A stretch of DNA of 58,848 nucleotides from an uncultured Saprospiraceae bacterium (GCA_937997635.1 CALLFA010000072.1:1-58848); one strand, 5' to 3'; counted from the stretch's first letter, positions 9,613-18,943 are shown. Program-made: numbers and translations. The notes: generated from the sequence alone by a model not told the origin.

Positions 9613-11124
9613 ATGAAACATCAGTTTTTAAATAGAGTTTCTCAGTGTTTGATTCTCTTTTTAGTCCTCACCTTTATCATTGCTTGTGCACGAAATCCAG
9701 TAACAGGCAAAAGAGAAATCATGCTTGTGTCAGAAGCCCAAGAGCAACAAATGGGGATTCAATCAGATCCAAGTATTATTGCCAGTTTTGGTCTCTATGA
9801 TGATGAAGAGATGCAAGCCTTCATCAATGAGAAAGGTAAAGAGATGGGAGCGATCAGTCACCGTCCTGATTTAGAATATAACTTCCGTGTCCTAGACTCT
9901 CCTGTCGTCAATGCATTCGCAGTTCCAGGAGGTTTCGTTTATTTTACGAGAGGTATTTTGGCACATTTTAGTAACGAAGCTGAATTTGCTGGTGTTTTAG
10001 GCCACGAGATCGGTCACATAACAGCTCGTCATTCTGCATCTCAGTTAAGTAAGCAACAATTATATGGTGGCTTGTTTACCATTGGCTTGATTGTATCTGA
10101 AGAATTTAGACAGTTTGGCGAAGCAGCTTCACAAGGGTTAGGCGCTCTTTTCTTAAAATTTGGAAGAGATGATGAAAGCCAGTCGGATGAATTGGGTGTT
10201 GATTATTCTACGCAAGTGGGTTATGATGCGCACGAGATGGCAAATTTCTTTGCAGTACTTGGTAATCTTCAAGCAGCTGCTGGCGTAAATATCCCTGAAT
10301 GGCAGTCGACTCACCCTGATCCCGCAAACAGGTTTGAAAATGTACATGCCCTTGCCGATAAATATCAAACTGGTCTGGACAGAAGTTCTTTAAAGGTCAA
10401 TCGAGATGAGTATTTGGCTTTGATTGATGGAATGGTTTATGGAGAAGATCCAAGACAAGGATTTGTAGAAAACAATAACTTTTATCACCCTGAGCTGAAA
10501 TTTCAGTTTCCAGTGCCAGCAAATTGGCAATTGCAAAATACACCTCAAGCTGTCCAAATGGCAGAAAGTAACGGTGAAGCAATTATGATCATGCGTTTAT
10601 CAAATGCAGAATCATTGCAAGCAGCAGCAAGTGCAGCTGTCGAAGAGTTTCAGTTTACTGTCGTAGAGAATGCGAATGTGAATGTCAATGGTAATAATGC
10701 TATCGCAATGATTTCTGACATTGTCCAACAACAAGGTCAAGCACAAACACAACAGCAACAGCAAGCTCCTTCTTTGAGAGTGTTGTCATACTTCATACAG
10801 TACAATGGCTTGATCTATCAATTGCATGGGGTTGCAGAAGTAGCTAATTTCAACAAGCACTACAACACCTTTGCGAATACAATGACAAATTTTAGATCTC
10901 TTCACGATGCGAATAAAATCAATCGTGTTCCTGAGAGAATTAAAATTACAACAGTGAATAGCCCGATGACAATGAGCCAAGCATTACAAAGAGCCAATAC
11001 TCCTTCAGATGAGTATGAGTCGCTTTCGATCTTGAATCACATTGCATTGGATGCACAACTGCCAGCAGGGACGAAGATTAAGACGTTGACAACAACAGCC
11101 CCTTCACGTATACTGGGGAAATAA
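9613..11124 (+). CDS. M48-family metalloprotease lipoprotein (BepA/YfgC-like)
   Basis: A zinc endopeptidase with a lipoprotein signal peptide (hydrophobic 10-24, lipobox FIIACA, C25), so probably anchored in the periplasmic face of the outer membrane. HEIGH (131-135) is the HExxH zinc motif; the third ligand is probably the Glu in SQSDELGVDY about 60 residues later. The N-terminal NPVTGKREIMLVSEAQE segment is typical of BepA/YfgC relatives, which act in outer-membrane protein quality control. After the protease domain come a domain covering about 290-440 and a Gln-rich stretch. ATG start; monocistronic, ending at a strong terminator. Confidence 0.9.
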   Translation: MKHQFLNRVSQCLILFLVLTFIIACARNPVTGKREIMLVSEAQEQQMGIQSDPSIIASFGLYDDEEMQAFINEKGKEMGAISHRPDLEYNFRVLDSPVVNAFAVPGGFVYFTRGILAHFSNEAEFAGVLGHEIGHITARHSASQLSKQQLYGGLFTIGLIVSEEFRQFGEAASQGLGALFLKFGRDDESQSDELGVDYSTQVGYDAHEMANFFAVLGNLQAAAGVNIPEWQSTHPDPANRFENVHALADKYQTGLDRSSLKVNRDEYLALIDGMVYGEDPRQGFVENNNFYHPELKFQFPVPANWQLQNTPQAVQMAESNGEAIMIMRLSNAESLQAAASAAVEEFQFTVVENANVNVNGNNAIAMISDIVQQQGQAQTQQQQQAPSLRVLSYFIQYNGLIYQLHGVAEVANFNKHYNTFANTMTNFRSLHDANKINRVPERIKITTVNSPMTMSQALQRANTPSDEYESLSILNHIALDAQLPAGTKIKTLTTTAPSRILGK

Positions 11125-11153
11125 CTCTTAGGTATATCACCTATAAAAGAATT

Positions 11154-11192
11154 AAAAAGTCCATTCACTCTATATCGTGAATGGACTTTTTT
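11154..11192. terminator. Bidirectional terminator between convergent genes
   Basis: A long perfect stem AAAAAGTCCATTCAC / GTGAATGGACTTTTT with an 8-base loop has A-run and T-run at the two ends. It can therefore terminate both the M48 gene (plus) and the exported NTF2-like gene (minus). Confidence 0.9.
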
Positions 11193-11226
11193 AATCTCCA
11201 AAGTAAAGACTTCTTATTCTTGGTGT

Positions 11227-11748
11227 CTAGTTTGATGGAGGGACGACCTTAAAACCGCTTGCTTCATAAATATTAAGCATATCGACATAGTTGATACTTG
11301 TCTTGATTTTGCCGTTTTCCCATAAGACGGCAATATGCATCGGATACTCGAGTGTTGCACCTGAGGTATTACCTGTTTGACTGATTACACACCAGATAGC
11401 GGTCCATTCCCCCTCATTAAACGTATCTACGGCCTTTATGGGCAACATGGCGACATTAGAGAGCACAGTCTTAGAATAATTATCTCTCACCAATTCCATT
11501 TGGCTCCTATACTCACTTTTTGTCATTTCACTTGCTGCTCCTAGCAGCCCATAGATTTTAGCGTCTTCTGCAAAATAACTGAGTTGTTTTTCAACATCAC
11601 CAGTTTTAAATGCTTCTAAGATCTCTTGTGTTTTAGCCATTATGTCTGGTCCGTTTTCAAATTCAATGGTAGCCGTTTGTGCACTTGTGCACACTTGCAT
11701 ACTGATGAATAAGCTCAAGACTAAAAGAAGTTGTTGTAATTGTTTCAT
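11227..11748 (-). CDS. Exported NTF2/SnoaL-like protein
   Basis: The start is placed at the ATG at 11748, because that gives a clean signal peptide (MKQLQQLLLVLSLFISMQVCTSAQ); the frame is open further upstream to 11889 but those residues look non-coding. The mature part, about 150 aa, has the alpha+beta cone pattern of NTF2-like proteins: a helix with IMAKTQEILEAFKTGDVEKQLSYFAEDAKIYG, then strands around WTAIWCVISQTGNTSGATLEYPMHIAVLWENGKI. Family members range from ketosteroid isomerase-like enzymes to pure binding proteins; no catalytic residues can be assigned. Monocistronic. Confidence 0.75.
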   Translation of the reverse strand: MKQLQQLLLVLSLFISMQVCTSAQTATIEFENGPDIMAKTQEILEAFKTGDVEKQLSYFAEDAKIYGLLGAASEMTKSEYRSQMELVRDNYSKTVLSNVAMLPIKAVDTFNEGEWTAIWCVISQTGNTSGATLEYPMHIAVLWENGKIKTSINYVDMLNIYEASGFKVVPPSN

Positions 11749-12041
11749 GTTTGTTTGTTTAATATGTTGAATTAAAATAGTTTCTATAGTGTAAGACTGT
11801 GTGTACTTTGTTACCATACACATATAGTGCGCGACCAATCTACGTGATACAAGTAGTACGTGACGAAGGAAGTGGTTGTTAGTTCCCATTGAGATAGGAT
11901 ACTATTGTACTCTTGTACTTAATAAACGTAAAGTTAGTCGTAAACAAACAGCCATACAATCCCTAAAACGGGGGATATTAGGAAGAAAATTACTTAGACA
12001 TTTCACCATAAAATCATGAAACTCTGCTTATCAATGTGCTT

Positions 12042-12078
12042 CAAATAAAAGCCCCCGTCTGACACTATACAGACAGGG
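12042..12078 (-). terminator. Probable terminator of nupC
   Basis: Read on the minus strand, a 9-bp stem CCCTGTCTG / CAGACGGGG (one G-U pair) with an 8-base loop is followed by GCTTTTATTTG. It lies 85 bases beyond the nupC stop. There is no T-run on the plus side. Confidence 0.65.
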
Positions 12079-12130
12079 ACATTATAGTATTATATTTTAA
12101 GGACTGCCTTCTGCAGGTAAACTAAGCTCT

Positions 12131-12155
12131 ACCTGCCTGTCTGCCTGCCGGCAGG
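12131..12155. repeat. CCTGCC/GGCAGG palindromic repeat, copy 1
   Basis: The core CCTGCCGGCAGG (12144-12155) is a perfect palindrome preceded by CCTGCCTGTCTG. The same family recurs at 24322-24341, 24432-24451 and 24741-24760, and in diverged form at 55098-55135. Here it sits 7 bases from the nupC stop codon, as other copies sit against gene 3' ends. Confidence 0.8.
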
Positions 12156-12162
12156 TTAAAAT

Positions 12163-13455
12163 TTAAAACAACATCCCCGCCACAGCACCAGTTAACAAAG
12201 TCGCAATTGTACCTCCAATGAGTGATTTGACGCCAAACTCAGTTAGGGTCTTTCTTTGACCAGGAGCCAGACCTCCAATACCACCAATTTGTATCCCTAT
12301 AGAAGCAAAGTTTGCAAATCCACACAGCGCATAGGTGGCTATAATTGTAGATTTTTCAGAGAGCAGTCCAGCTGCAATGTGATTTTTCAAAGAGAAATAA
12401 GCAACGAATTCATTCAATATCGTTTTTTCTCCTAATGTTTGCCCGATGAGCATAATGTCCTTTGCATCTACACCTATTAGCCATGCGATAGGGGCAAATA
12501 TAAAGCCTAGAAGATACTGTAGCGATAAGCCTTCAAAAGCACCATTTGATTGACTTGATACAAAATCATTCAGTTGTGTAAAGTCACCTACCCAGAATAA
12601 GAACTTATTGCTTAAATAAATAAAAGCCATGAATGCCAATAGCATTGCACCTACATTAACTGCAAGTCTCACTCCATCGGTTGTCCCTCTAGACAATGCG
12701 TCTAAAAAATTAGAGCCGGCTTCTTGTCTTGGTATCTTAATATTTGTATCTATTTTATCGGGTTCTGTTTCTGGGAATAAAATTTTTGCTGTAACAATGG
12801 CAGCTGGTGCTGAGATGATTGATGCAGTTAATAAATGTAAGCCAAATTTCTGCTGTGCGACTGGATCTGTGCCTCCTAACATTGCCAGATATGCACCAAA
12901 GACACCACCTGCAATTGTTGCCATACCTCCTGTCATCAAGCACATAATTTCTGATTTGGTCATTTTCTCTAAATATGGCTTTACCACAAGTGGGGCCTCT
13001 GTCTGGCCAATAAACACATTTGCAGCAACTGCTAAACTTTCTGCGCCACTTAAACGCATGGTGCGTGTCATCACCCATGCAAATGCATAAACGACTCTCT
13101 GTAAAATACCGTAGTAATACAGCAAGGATGACAGCGCTGAAAAGAATACGATCGTCGGCAATACGGAGAATGCAAACCCATAAGCACCACCTTGAGTAGC
13201 TAGGTCTCCAAATAAGAATTGAGAAGCTTCGATCGTGCTGTTAATCATAACGACAAATCCATCAACGATGCCCCCAAATATGTTTCTTACGAACGGTACT
13301 TTCAACATAAGAATTGCCAATAGAATCTGTAGAACAATTCCCGACGCAACTAATTTCCAGTCTATTGATTTTTTATTGGTACTAAATAAAAAGCATATTC
13401 CAATCATGGATACAATTCCAATAACACCTCTAATCACATTTTCTAATAATTCCAA
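12163..13455 (-). CDS. Concentrative nucleoside transporter (NupC/CNT family)
   Basis: Inner-membrane cation-coupled importer of nucleosides. About 430 aa with many hydrophobic segments. Family signatures are visible: GQTEAPLVVKPYL (the conserved G-x-T-E-A-P nucleoside-binding motif), MATIAGGVFGAYLAMLG, and SEKSTIIATYALCGFANFASIGIQIGG near the end. The start codon is TTG at 13455 and no in-frame ATG precedes it; the next Met is residue 17, which would cut the first membrane helix. It is divergent from uridine kinase (68-base gap), fitting a pyrimidine-salvage pair: import, then phosphorylation. Confidence 0.9.
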   Translation of the reverse strand: MELLENVIRGVIGIVSMIGICFLFSTNKKSIDWKLVASGIVLQILLAILMLKVPFVRNIFGGIVDGFVVMINSTIEASQFLFGDLATQGGAYGFAFSVLPTIVFFSALSSLLYYYGILQRVVYAFAWVMTRTMRLSGAESLAVAANVFIGQTEAPLVVKPYLEKMTKSEIMCLMTGGMATIAGGVFGAYLAMLGGTDPVAQQKFGLHLLTASIISAPAAIVTAKILFPETEPDKIDTNIKIPRQEAGSNFLDALSRGTTDGVRLAVNVGAMLLAFMAFIYLSNKFLFWVGDFTQLNDFVSSQSNGAFEGLSLQYLLGFIFAPIAWLIGVDAKDIMLIGQTLGEKTILNEFVAYFSLKNHIAAGLLSEKSTIIATYALCGFANFASIGIQIGGIGGLAPGQRKTLTEFGVKSLIGGTIATLLTGAVAGMLF

Positions 13456-13523
13456 AATATAGATTTATATTACTGCTGAAAGTATGTCTTTTCATAGAAT
13501 AAAAGAATTGTTATTGAATATTT

Positions 13524-14147
13524 ATGAGTATAGTTAAATATGTTATTGGGATATCTGGAGGAAGTGGTTCTGGTAAAACGTCAATTGTACAGGAAATACG
13601 TAAATTATTTACCGAACAAGAACTCTGCATTGTGTCTCAAGACAATTATTACATTCCTAGAGACGAGCAAGCAGTAGATGAAAATGGAGTCAGTAATTTT
13701 GATCTGCCAACATCGATTAATCTAGATGCCTTTACTCAAGATATACAACAATTGAAGAATGGCAATGCAGTGTCTTTGAAAGAGTATGTGTTTAATAATG
13801 AACTTAAGCAAGCAAGAACATTAGTGTACAATCCTGCACCAGTGATTATGGTTGAAGGACTATTTGTGTACCATGCGAAAGAAATGCGTGACCTGCTTGA
13901 CTACAAATTTTTTGTTGATGCTCCAGAAGATACCAAACTGATCAGAAGAATCAGGCGAGATCGTGTAGAACGAAATTATCCATTGGAAGATGTGCTCTAT
14001 AGATTTGAAAACCACGTCACCCCTAGTTATGTAAAGTATATCTCTCCTTACAAAAGTATTTGCGATATGATCATTAACAACAGACATTCTTACCATAAAG
14101 GAGTTGATATTGTATCTAGTTTTATAAAGTCCAAACTGATTGATTGA
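13524..14147 (+). CDS. udk: Uridine kinase
   Basis: Phosphorylates uridine/cytidine with ATP or GTP in pyrimidine salvage. The Walker A loop GGSGSGKTS is at 12-20; SQDNYY and NFDLPTSINLD match the nucleoside-binding region; VEGLFVYH is the Walker B-like strand; RRIRRDRVER is the lid with conserved Arg residues. 207 aa, ATG start. Its TGA stop overlaps the TTG start of the next gene by two bases, a tight translational coupling. Divergent from the nucleoside transporter. Confidence 0.92.
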   Translation: MSIVKYVIGISGGSGSGKTSIVQEIRKLFTEQELCIVSQDNYYIPRDEQAVDENGVSNFDLPTSINLDAFTQDIQQLKNGNAVSLKEYVFNNELKQARTLVYNPAPVIMVEGLFVYHAKEMRDLLDYKFFVDAPEDTKLIRRIRRDRVERNYPLEDVLYRFENHVTPSYVKYISPYKSICDMIINNRHSYHKGVDIVSSFIKSKLID

Positions 14148-14956
14148 AAGTTATATTCAGTCGTAAAGGAATTGATTCGGCATATGGAAAAGGTGTATCT
14201 CCCATTTTTCCAAATGGCGATATGTTGTCATTGCCGATACCAGTGAAGGGTAAGGAAAAAGGCATCCATTATTCAAGGATATCTTACAGAGGGGAATCCC
14301 TTCAACGTACTAAAAAGCAATTGGGTGTGTTGACAGAATCCAATCATTGTCATTGTGACCCATACATTAATCTAATGATTCAGATTGAAGGACAGTCCTG
14401 GTGTCCTTCGTTTGGCACCCACGGAGCTGCTGCAAGTCATCTGTTAAATGAAGGTGTTGCAATAGGAGACTTGTTTTTATTTTTTGGCACCTTCAGAAAC
14501 GTAATAAAAGGCAGCGCAGGTACATGGTCTTATGATATGGGATTCCAAGCTGTACATGTGTTATTTGGCTATTTATTTGTCAAGGAGATATTGCACCTCA
14601 ATATTATTGCTGATCAGATGAAAGCCAAACAAAAAGGATTGAACAAACATCCACATATTCAAAATGCATATTCGATAAATAACTTGCTCTTTATAAGTGA
14701 TGTAGACTCTTCAGGACCATTTAAGTTTCACAACGAATTGATTCTGTCCAATGATCCTAGAAAAAAATCAGTGTGGCGTGTTCCAAACTTTTTTGGAGAT
14801 TGTGCCATAAGCAGACATAGAAATACAAATAGATTTCAAAAGGCTAATGAGTATTTGCTTTGGAAGACGGTTTCTATTGGTCAAGAATTTGTTTGCCAAG
14901 AAAATGATGACGTCAATGGATGGGCTAAAAACTTAATAGGCAAACATGGAATATAA
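14144..14956 (+). CDS. Nmad3-type putative nucleotide-modification protein
   Basis: Recognised from recalled family features: an N-terminal SRKGIDSAYG segment followed by SPIFPNGDMLSLPIP, then CHCDPYINL, WCPSFGTHGAAASHL and GDLFLFFGTFR, ending in a strand like HVLFGYLFVKEIL. This pattern matches the nucleotide modification associated domain 3 (Nmad3) family, predicted bioinformatically to act in nucleic-acid base modification; I know of no proven biochemical activity. The TTG start at 14144 is supported because the family N-terminus begins exactly there and it overlaps the udk stop. 270 aa, no membrane segments. Co-expression with udk suggests a nucleotide or base substrate (inference). Confidence 0.75.
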   Translation: MKVIFSRKGIDSAYGKGVSPIFPNGDMLSLPIPVKGKEKGIHYSRISYRGESLQRTKKQLGVLTESNHCHCDPYINLMIQIEGQSWCPSFGTHGAAASHLLNEGVAIGDLFLFFGTFRNVIKGSAGTWSYDMGFQAVHVLFGYLFVKEILHLNIIADQMKAKQKGLNKHPHIQNAYSINNLLFISDVDSSGPFKFHNELILSNDPRKKSVWRVPNFFGDCAISRHRNTNRFQKANEYLLWKTVSIGQEFVCQENDDVNGWAKNLIGKHGI

Positions 14957-15057
14957 TTGTACGATACCCACGAAAATAAATTCTAAAAAAGCAATAATCC
15001 TAGTTCATGCTGTTTGGCAATTTTTATTTGCTGGTTTGTACATGATGTTTTCTAACC

Positions 15058-15333
15058 CTAAATAATTTCAGGAAAGTCATCTTCCAAATCTTGACTGTGC
15101 GATTTAACAGCTTCCAGCTTAGCAGCTTTCATGTGTTGGAATACATTGTCCACGCGCATTAAAAATAAGTCATTAACCATTGCAGTAACATCTGAATAGT
15201 GATCTGCCACACCGTCAGCAAATTTATACAGTTGCTGTAAATCGCCATCTTCAATTTGCAAAGACAAACGCCGATTCATTTCGAATACAGTTATTTTATA
15301 ATGTTGATGTGGGATGTCTCCAACTATTCTCAT
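15058..15333 (-). CDS. Small conserved-looking protein of unknown function
   Basis: 91 aa, soluble and acidic at the C-terminus, with a likely beta strand (HYKITVFEMNRRLSLQIED) followed by helices (DLQQLYKFADGVADHY...VFQHMKAAKLEAVKSH). I do not recognise the family. Its ATG overlaps the stop of the DUF2520 gene by four bases (ATGA type), which strongly supports translation. It is the last gene of the ccmE-ccmF-DUF2520 operon. Confidence 0.7.
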   Translation of the reverse strand: MRIVGDIPHQHYKITVFEMNRRLSLQIEDGDLQQLYKFADGVADHYSDVTAMVNDLFLMRVDNVFQHMKAAKLEAVKSHSQDLEDDFPEII

Positions 15334-16106
15334 AACTCTCTTTTTTGAATGCTATCTGAAAGTAATCTGTATATTTTTTTCTTATCCTTATCGTTTGTCA
15401 ACAACGACAAGTGCTTTTTTATAGTGCTCATGTCTTTCCTTATTGCTGGTCCAGTCTGTACTTGTTTGGGTTCCTGACCAATGGCTTTATGGGGTGTCTC
15501 TAGTAGGATAGGGTAGAGGAGCTTAAAATCAAGTTGGTGTTCTTCACATATTTCGTATGCCAATTGAAACATGTGATTTGAAAAGTTGTTTGCAAACACT
15601 GCTGCAAGATGCAAAGCTAATTTTTGCTTTTCATGTATGCTGTGCGTGATCTTCGTTATTTTCGAAAATAAAGACAACACTTTCTTTTCTGTTTTCTTAT
15701 CTGTGGCACCTATGCAAATGGGAACATGGGTAAAATCAATTTTCTTGTTTTTTGAAATGCTTTGTGGCGGCCAAGCGAAAGCCGCATGTTTAAACGAATG
15801 GCTAAGTGCAGTGATGTCTGTTGCACCTGACGTATGAATAATGATTGATTCTTTAGCTACAAATTTCGACAATTCTTTTGTTAGTGCTTCTATCTTTCCA
15901 TCAGGCACTGCAAGGATATAGAAATCAGAATCTGCATGTATTTTTTTAAATGAAGTCGTTGCTGTAGCGTTTACTTTGATTGCCAGTTTTTTTGCTGAAG
16001 CCAATCGTCGACTTAGTATGGTATTGATTTCACACCCAACAGCAAACAAGGCTTCAGCATAGTGAGTTGCTATGTTGCCAGCACCAATAAATGAAACAGA
16101 ACACAT
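15330..16106 (-). CDS. Rossmann-fold and DUF2520 domain protein (putative NAD(P)-dependent oxidoreductase)
   Basis: The start is placed at the ATG at 16106, giving MCSVSFIGAGNIATHYAEAL, because the dinucleotide motif GAGNIA then sits at the N-terminus as in the family; the frame is open to 16178 but that part overlaps ccmF. About 258 aa: an N-terminal NAD(P)-binding domain similar to ProC and 6-phosphogluconate dehydrogenases, with HTSGATD, then a helical DUF2520 domain (LALHLAAVFANNFSNHM, LLYPILLETPHKAI, QTGPAIRKD). The ATG shares one base with the ccmF TGA stop (TGATG). The substrate is not established for this family. Confidence 0.85.
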   Translation of the reverse strand: MCSVSFIGAGNIATHYAEALFAVGCEINTILSRRLASAKKLAIKVNATATTSFKKIHADSDFYILAVPDGKIEALTKELSKFVAKESIIIHTSGATDITALSHSFKHAAFAWPPQSISKNKKIDFTHVPICIGATDKKTEKKVLSLFSKITKITHSIHEKQKLALHLAAVFANNFSNHMFQLAYEICEEHQLDFKLLYPILLETPHKAIGQEPKQVQTGPAIRKDMSTIKKHLSLLTNDKDKKKIYRLLSDSIQKREL

Positions 16107-18943
16107 CAGGCTTTCTGTTTGAGGCGAACAAACATGCTCAATAGTAATCCTAACAGTGACATACATGTACCAAGCCATACAAGATTCATAGCTGGGAATA
16201 CGATAGACTCAATAACGATCAAATCGGATCTAGGTACATTATCAGCCACTCGTAACTTTACACTAGATAAATTACGCGCTTCTTCTGCAATAGCAAAAGT
16301 CATCACTTCTGTTGCTGGATCTATTTTATTAAACCTCAGATGTACGCCTAATTCTGGAATGTAATCTTTAATGCTAAATTGTTTGTTGTCTCTTATGATA
16401 TATAAAGGCGTCGATAAGACATTGGAAAATCCAGGTTTGCTGACAGTCAGTTGTGCAGCTATTGCTATATCAGATTCGCTAGGTGTGTATCGCGGATGAC
16501 TTGGCTCTTTATCAAAGCCCATGAGGGAGACATTTACATCATTAACAGCAAATGAGCCACCTTGCTTTATCTCAAATTCTTTATAATCTAATTTATCCTC
16601 CTGTGTAAATATTTGAGAGAACACACTCTCGTCCAGTCTCGCTCTAATGCGCAATGGATCAATCGTCTCTGGATACTGATAGACCAATCCATCTTTTAAT
16701 ACCAACGCAGGAGTCGCTCTATACGTATCTTGTAGACGATTGTGCCTAAATTCTAATACTGCACCTACTGCCAGGTCCACACTATCCAAATCAATGTTTT
16801 CATGTACTGGCTCAAATGTGTAAGAAACGAATTGTCCAGTGATCGTGTCCATTCGAGATCCTTTATTCGTCCTTACTTTGCGAGTGATTTGGAATGTGTC
16901 TCCAAGTTTGCTATCGTAAGGCTTGAAATTTAATGTGTCCTCCATGACTTGAAGACTGTCTATGTATCTCAAGTGCAATGGATAGCCTGTGATGCTTGTG
17001 AATATATCTTTGTTCCAATAGTGTTTGGTGTCAGGATTAAAGGCCTCCATCTTAGTGAACTTCGTATCGTATATGGCACTTGGAGTTAGGTTGAACTCTT
17101 CTAAGACAGCATTTTCTTCATCTACTTTTTTAAAGTTGATGTCAAAGTATTTCATGTTGCCGCTGAGGCTGTCTCCTGTAAACTCAATCCAATACGAGTT
17201 TACTGGATAAGGGCTGTTTTCAAAAAGTTGAAGGTTCGTTGCTAATTGCTCTGACATAAGAACACCACGTTGACCAAAAGGGTCAGATGTGAGGTATGTT
17301 TTATTAAGTCCAGACCACAACACGCCAAATATGAGTATGCCAAAACCGAGATGCGAGATTACAGATGCTCCTGCTTTTAGGTTGCCTTTGAGGAATGTAA
17401 TGAGATAGTCGAGATTAGTGATCACCGCATAGAGACCAGAAAAAATAAGTATGTGATGCTGCCAGTGGGCATTGTTCAGTTGTTTGTATAACAGAAAAGA
17501 ACCAATGAGAGAGACCACAAATGCAATACCAGTATGTGTAAAGAATTTTTTCTTAAAGCTGTCCCAATTTCTAGCACCGTATCTCATATACTGACTGGTC
17601 CCAGATAACATGCCAACGATTACAGCGATCCACAATTGGTACTTATTGTAATGCTCTATTGGATCTTGAATGACTTTACCGACATAACCTGGTTCGATAA
17701 AATAGTCATAAAGCAAATTGTATACAGGAAGTGATGTCGATGTAATGATCAATGCTGCAGAAAAGAATAGTACAATTGAGCCAATCAACATCCAAAATTC
17801 CTTTGATTTGATGGACTCTTCTTTTTCTTTAACTGGAATGCTTTTTCTCCTAAAGAGATATAAAAACAAACCAAGGAAGAAGAAGAATCCGACAAAAGCA
17901 ACCAATTGCCACTCTAAACCCATCTGTGTAAATGAATGGGCAGAGGTGTCTCCCAAAACGCCACTTCTCGTCAAGAAGGTGGAATATATAATTAGCACGA
18001 AAGTGAGCAAGTAAAATAAGTAAGTGGTCCTAATGGAGTAACCAGTATTTAAAGCAACAAGGTTCGTATGTATGCCTGCTACTAAAATAATCCAAGGCAC
18101 GAAAGATGCATTTTCTACAGGATCCCATGCCCAATAGCCACCGAATCCTAAAGCTTCATATGCCCATGCTGCTCCCATCAAGATGCCTGTACCTAAAAAG
18201 AATGCTGAGAATAAAGACCATCTAAGCGCAGGTCTCAACCAGCCTTTGTGGTCTTTGGTAAGTAAGCCGCCAAGTGCAAATCCAAATGGAATAGCTGTTG
18301 ATGCGAAACCGAGAAATAACACTGGTGGATGAATAGTCATCCAATAGTTTTGTAACAATGGGTTCAAGCCAGTCCCTTCAATCAAGGATAAGTAATCTGC
18401 ACTCCTGAAAATAGGCGCATCAATCATGTCTCTTAAAAGAACGGTAGGATTACTTCCGATTTTATACTCTTCACCAAAAAATGGAATGTGTATGCCCAGT
18501 AACATGCTGGCTAAAAATGCTTGGATAAGAGCCAAGCCCAAGACGACAGACGCTGACCACCTATCTGTTTTTCTTAGAAAGACAAATCCCAAGATGACAT
18601 GCCAAAACATCCACAACATAAAACTCCCTTCTTGACCTTCCCAAAAGGCGGAGAATATGTACCGCATGGGCAAATCGTCAGAGACATGTCCATGCACGTA
18701 ATTGTACTCGTACATGGCGTTTACCATGATGTAAAAAATGATAGCGATTAACGATAGAGTTGCTATGCCATGAATGTAATATCCAATTCGACCAATTTGA
18801 AACCAACTGTTGTCTTCACCCTTAGTCAGATATTTATAAAACGATGTTGCTGAAAATAGTGCACCGACAAAGGACAACATTACGCAGATGTGACCTAGGA
18901 ATCCTGGCCACAGTGTTTCACCAATATATTGTATGCTTATCAA
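16106..18943 (-). CDS. ccmF: Cytochrome c maturation heme-lyase subunit CcmF/CcsA-type
   Basis: Large polytopic inner-membrane protein that receives heme and attaches it to apocytochrome c. The tryptophan-rich heme-handling loop is at 271-284 (WAWDPVENASFVPW); FWEGQEGSFMLW (100-111) and MTIHPPVLFLGF (202-213) are also CcmF signatures with conserved His. 945 aa is longer than proteobacterial CcmF (about 650) because of a large periplasmic domain (about 560-900) before the last membrane helix, as is usual in Bacteroidota. The start is TTG at 18943, directly abutting the ccmE TAA stop; the next Met is residue 22. Overlaps the DUF2520 gene by one base. Confidence 0.93.
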   Translation of the reverse strand: MISIQYIGETLWPGFLGHICVMLSFVGALFSATSFYKYLTKGEDNSWFQIGRIGYYIHGIATLSLIAIIFYIMVNAMYEYNYVHGHVSDDLPMRYIFSAFWEGQEGSFMLWMFWHVILGFVFLRKTDRWSASVVLGLALIQAFLASMLLGIHIPFFGEEYKIGSNPTVLLRDMIDAPIFRSADYLSLIEGTGLNPLLQNYWMTIHPPVLFLGFASTAIPFGFALGGLLTKDHKGWLRPALRWSLFSAFFLGTGILMGAAWAYEALGFGGYWAWDPVENASFVPWIILVAGIHTNLVALNTGYSIRTTYLFYLLTFVLIIYSTFLTRSGVLGDTSAHSFTQMGLEWQLVAFVGFFFFLGLFLYLFRRKSIPVKEKEESIKSKEFWMLIGSIVLFFSAALIITSTSLPVYNLLYDYFIEPGYVGKVIQDPIEHYNKYQLWIAVIVGMLSGTSQYMRYGARNWDSFKKKFFTHTGIAFVVSLIGSFLLYKQLNNAHWQHHILIFSGLYAVITNLDYLITFLKGNLKAGASVISHLGFGILIFGVLWSGLNKTYLTSDPFGQRGVLMSEQLATNLQLFENSPYPVNSYWIEFTGDSLSGNMKYFDINFKKVDEENAVLEEFNLTPSAIYDTKFTKMEAFNPDTKHYWNKDIFTSITGYPLHLRYIDSLQVMEDTLNFKPYDSKLGDTFQITRKVRTNKGSRMDTITGQFVSYTFEPVHENIDLDSVDLAVGAVLEFRHNRLQDTYRATPALVLKDGLVYQYPETIDPLRIRARLDESVFSQIFTQEDKLDYKEFEIKQGGSFAVNDVNVSLMGFDKEPSHPRYTPSESDIAIAAQLTVSKPGFSNVLSTPLYIIRDNKQFSIKDYIPELGVHLRFNKIDPATEVMTFAIAEEARNLSSVKLRVADNVPRSDLIVIESIVFPAMNLVWLGTCMSLLGLLLSMFVRLKQKA

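Larger units (their letters stand above)
11749..12162. other. Intergenic stretch, 414 bases
   Basis: Between two minus-strand genes. It contains the presumed nupC terminator (12042-12078) and a CCTGCC/GGCAGG palindrome next to the nupC stop. The part from 11749 to about 12040 is A+T rich with no convincing gene; the open frame running through 11749-11889 is an upstream extension of the preceding gene without coding character. Confidence 0.6.

Noticed and set aside
11749..11889. N-terminal extension of the NTF2-like protein to 11889
   Set aside because: The extension puts 47 odd residues before a perfect signal peptide; the ATG at 11748 is preferred.
12629..13090. Long plus-strand frame inside the nucleoside transporter gene
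   Set aside because: Antisense shadow of a well-supported gene with clear family motifs.
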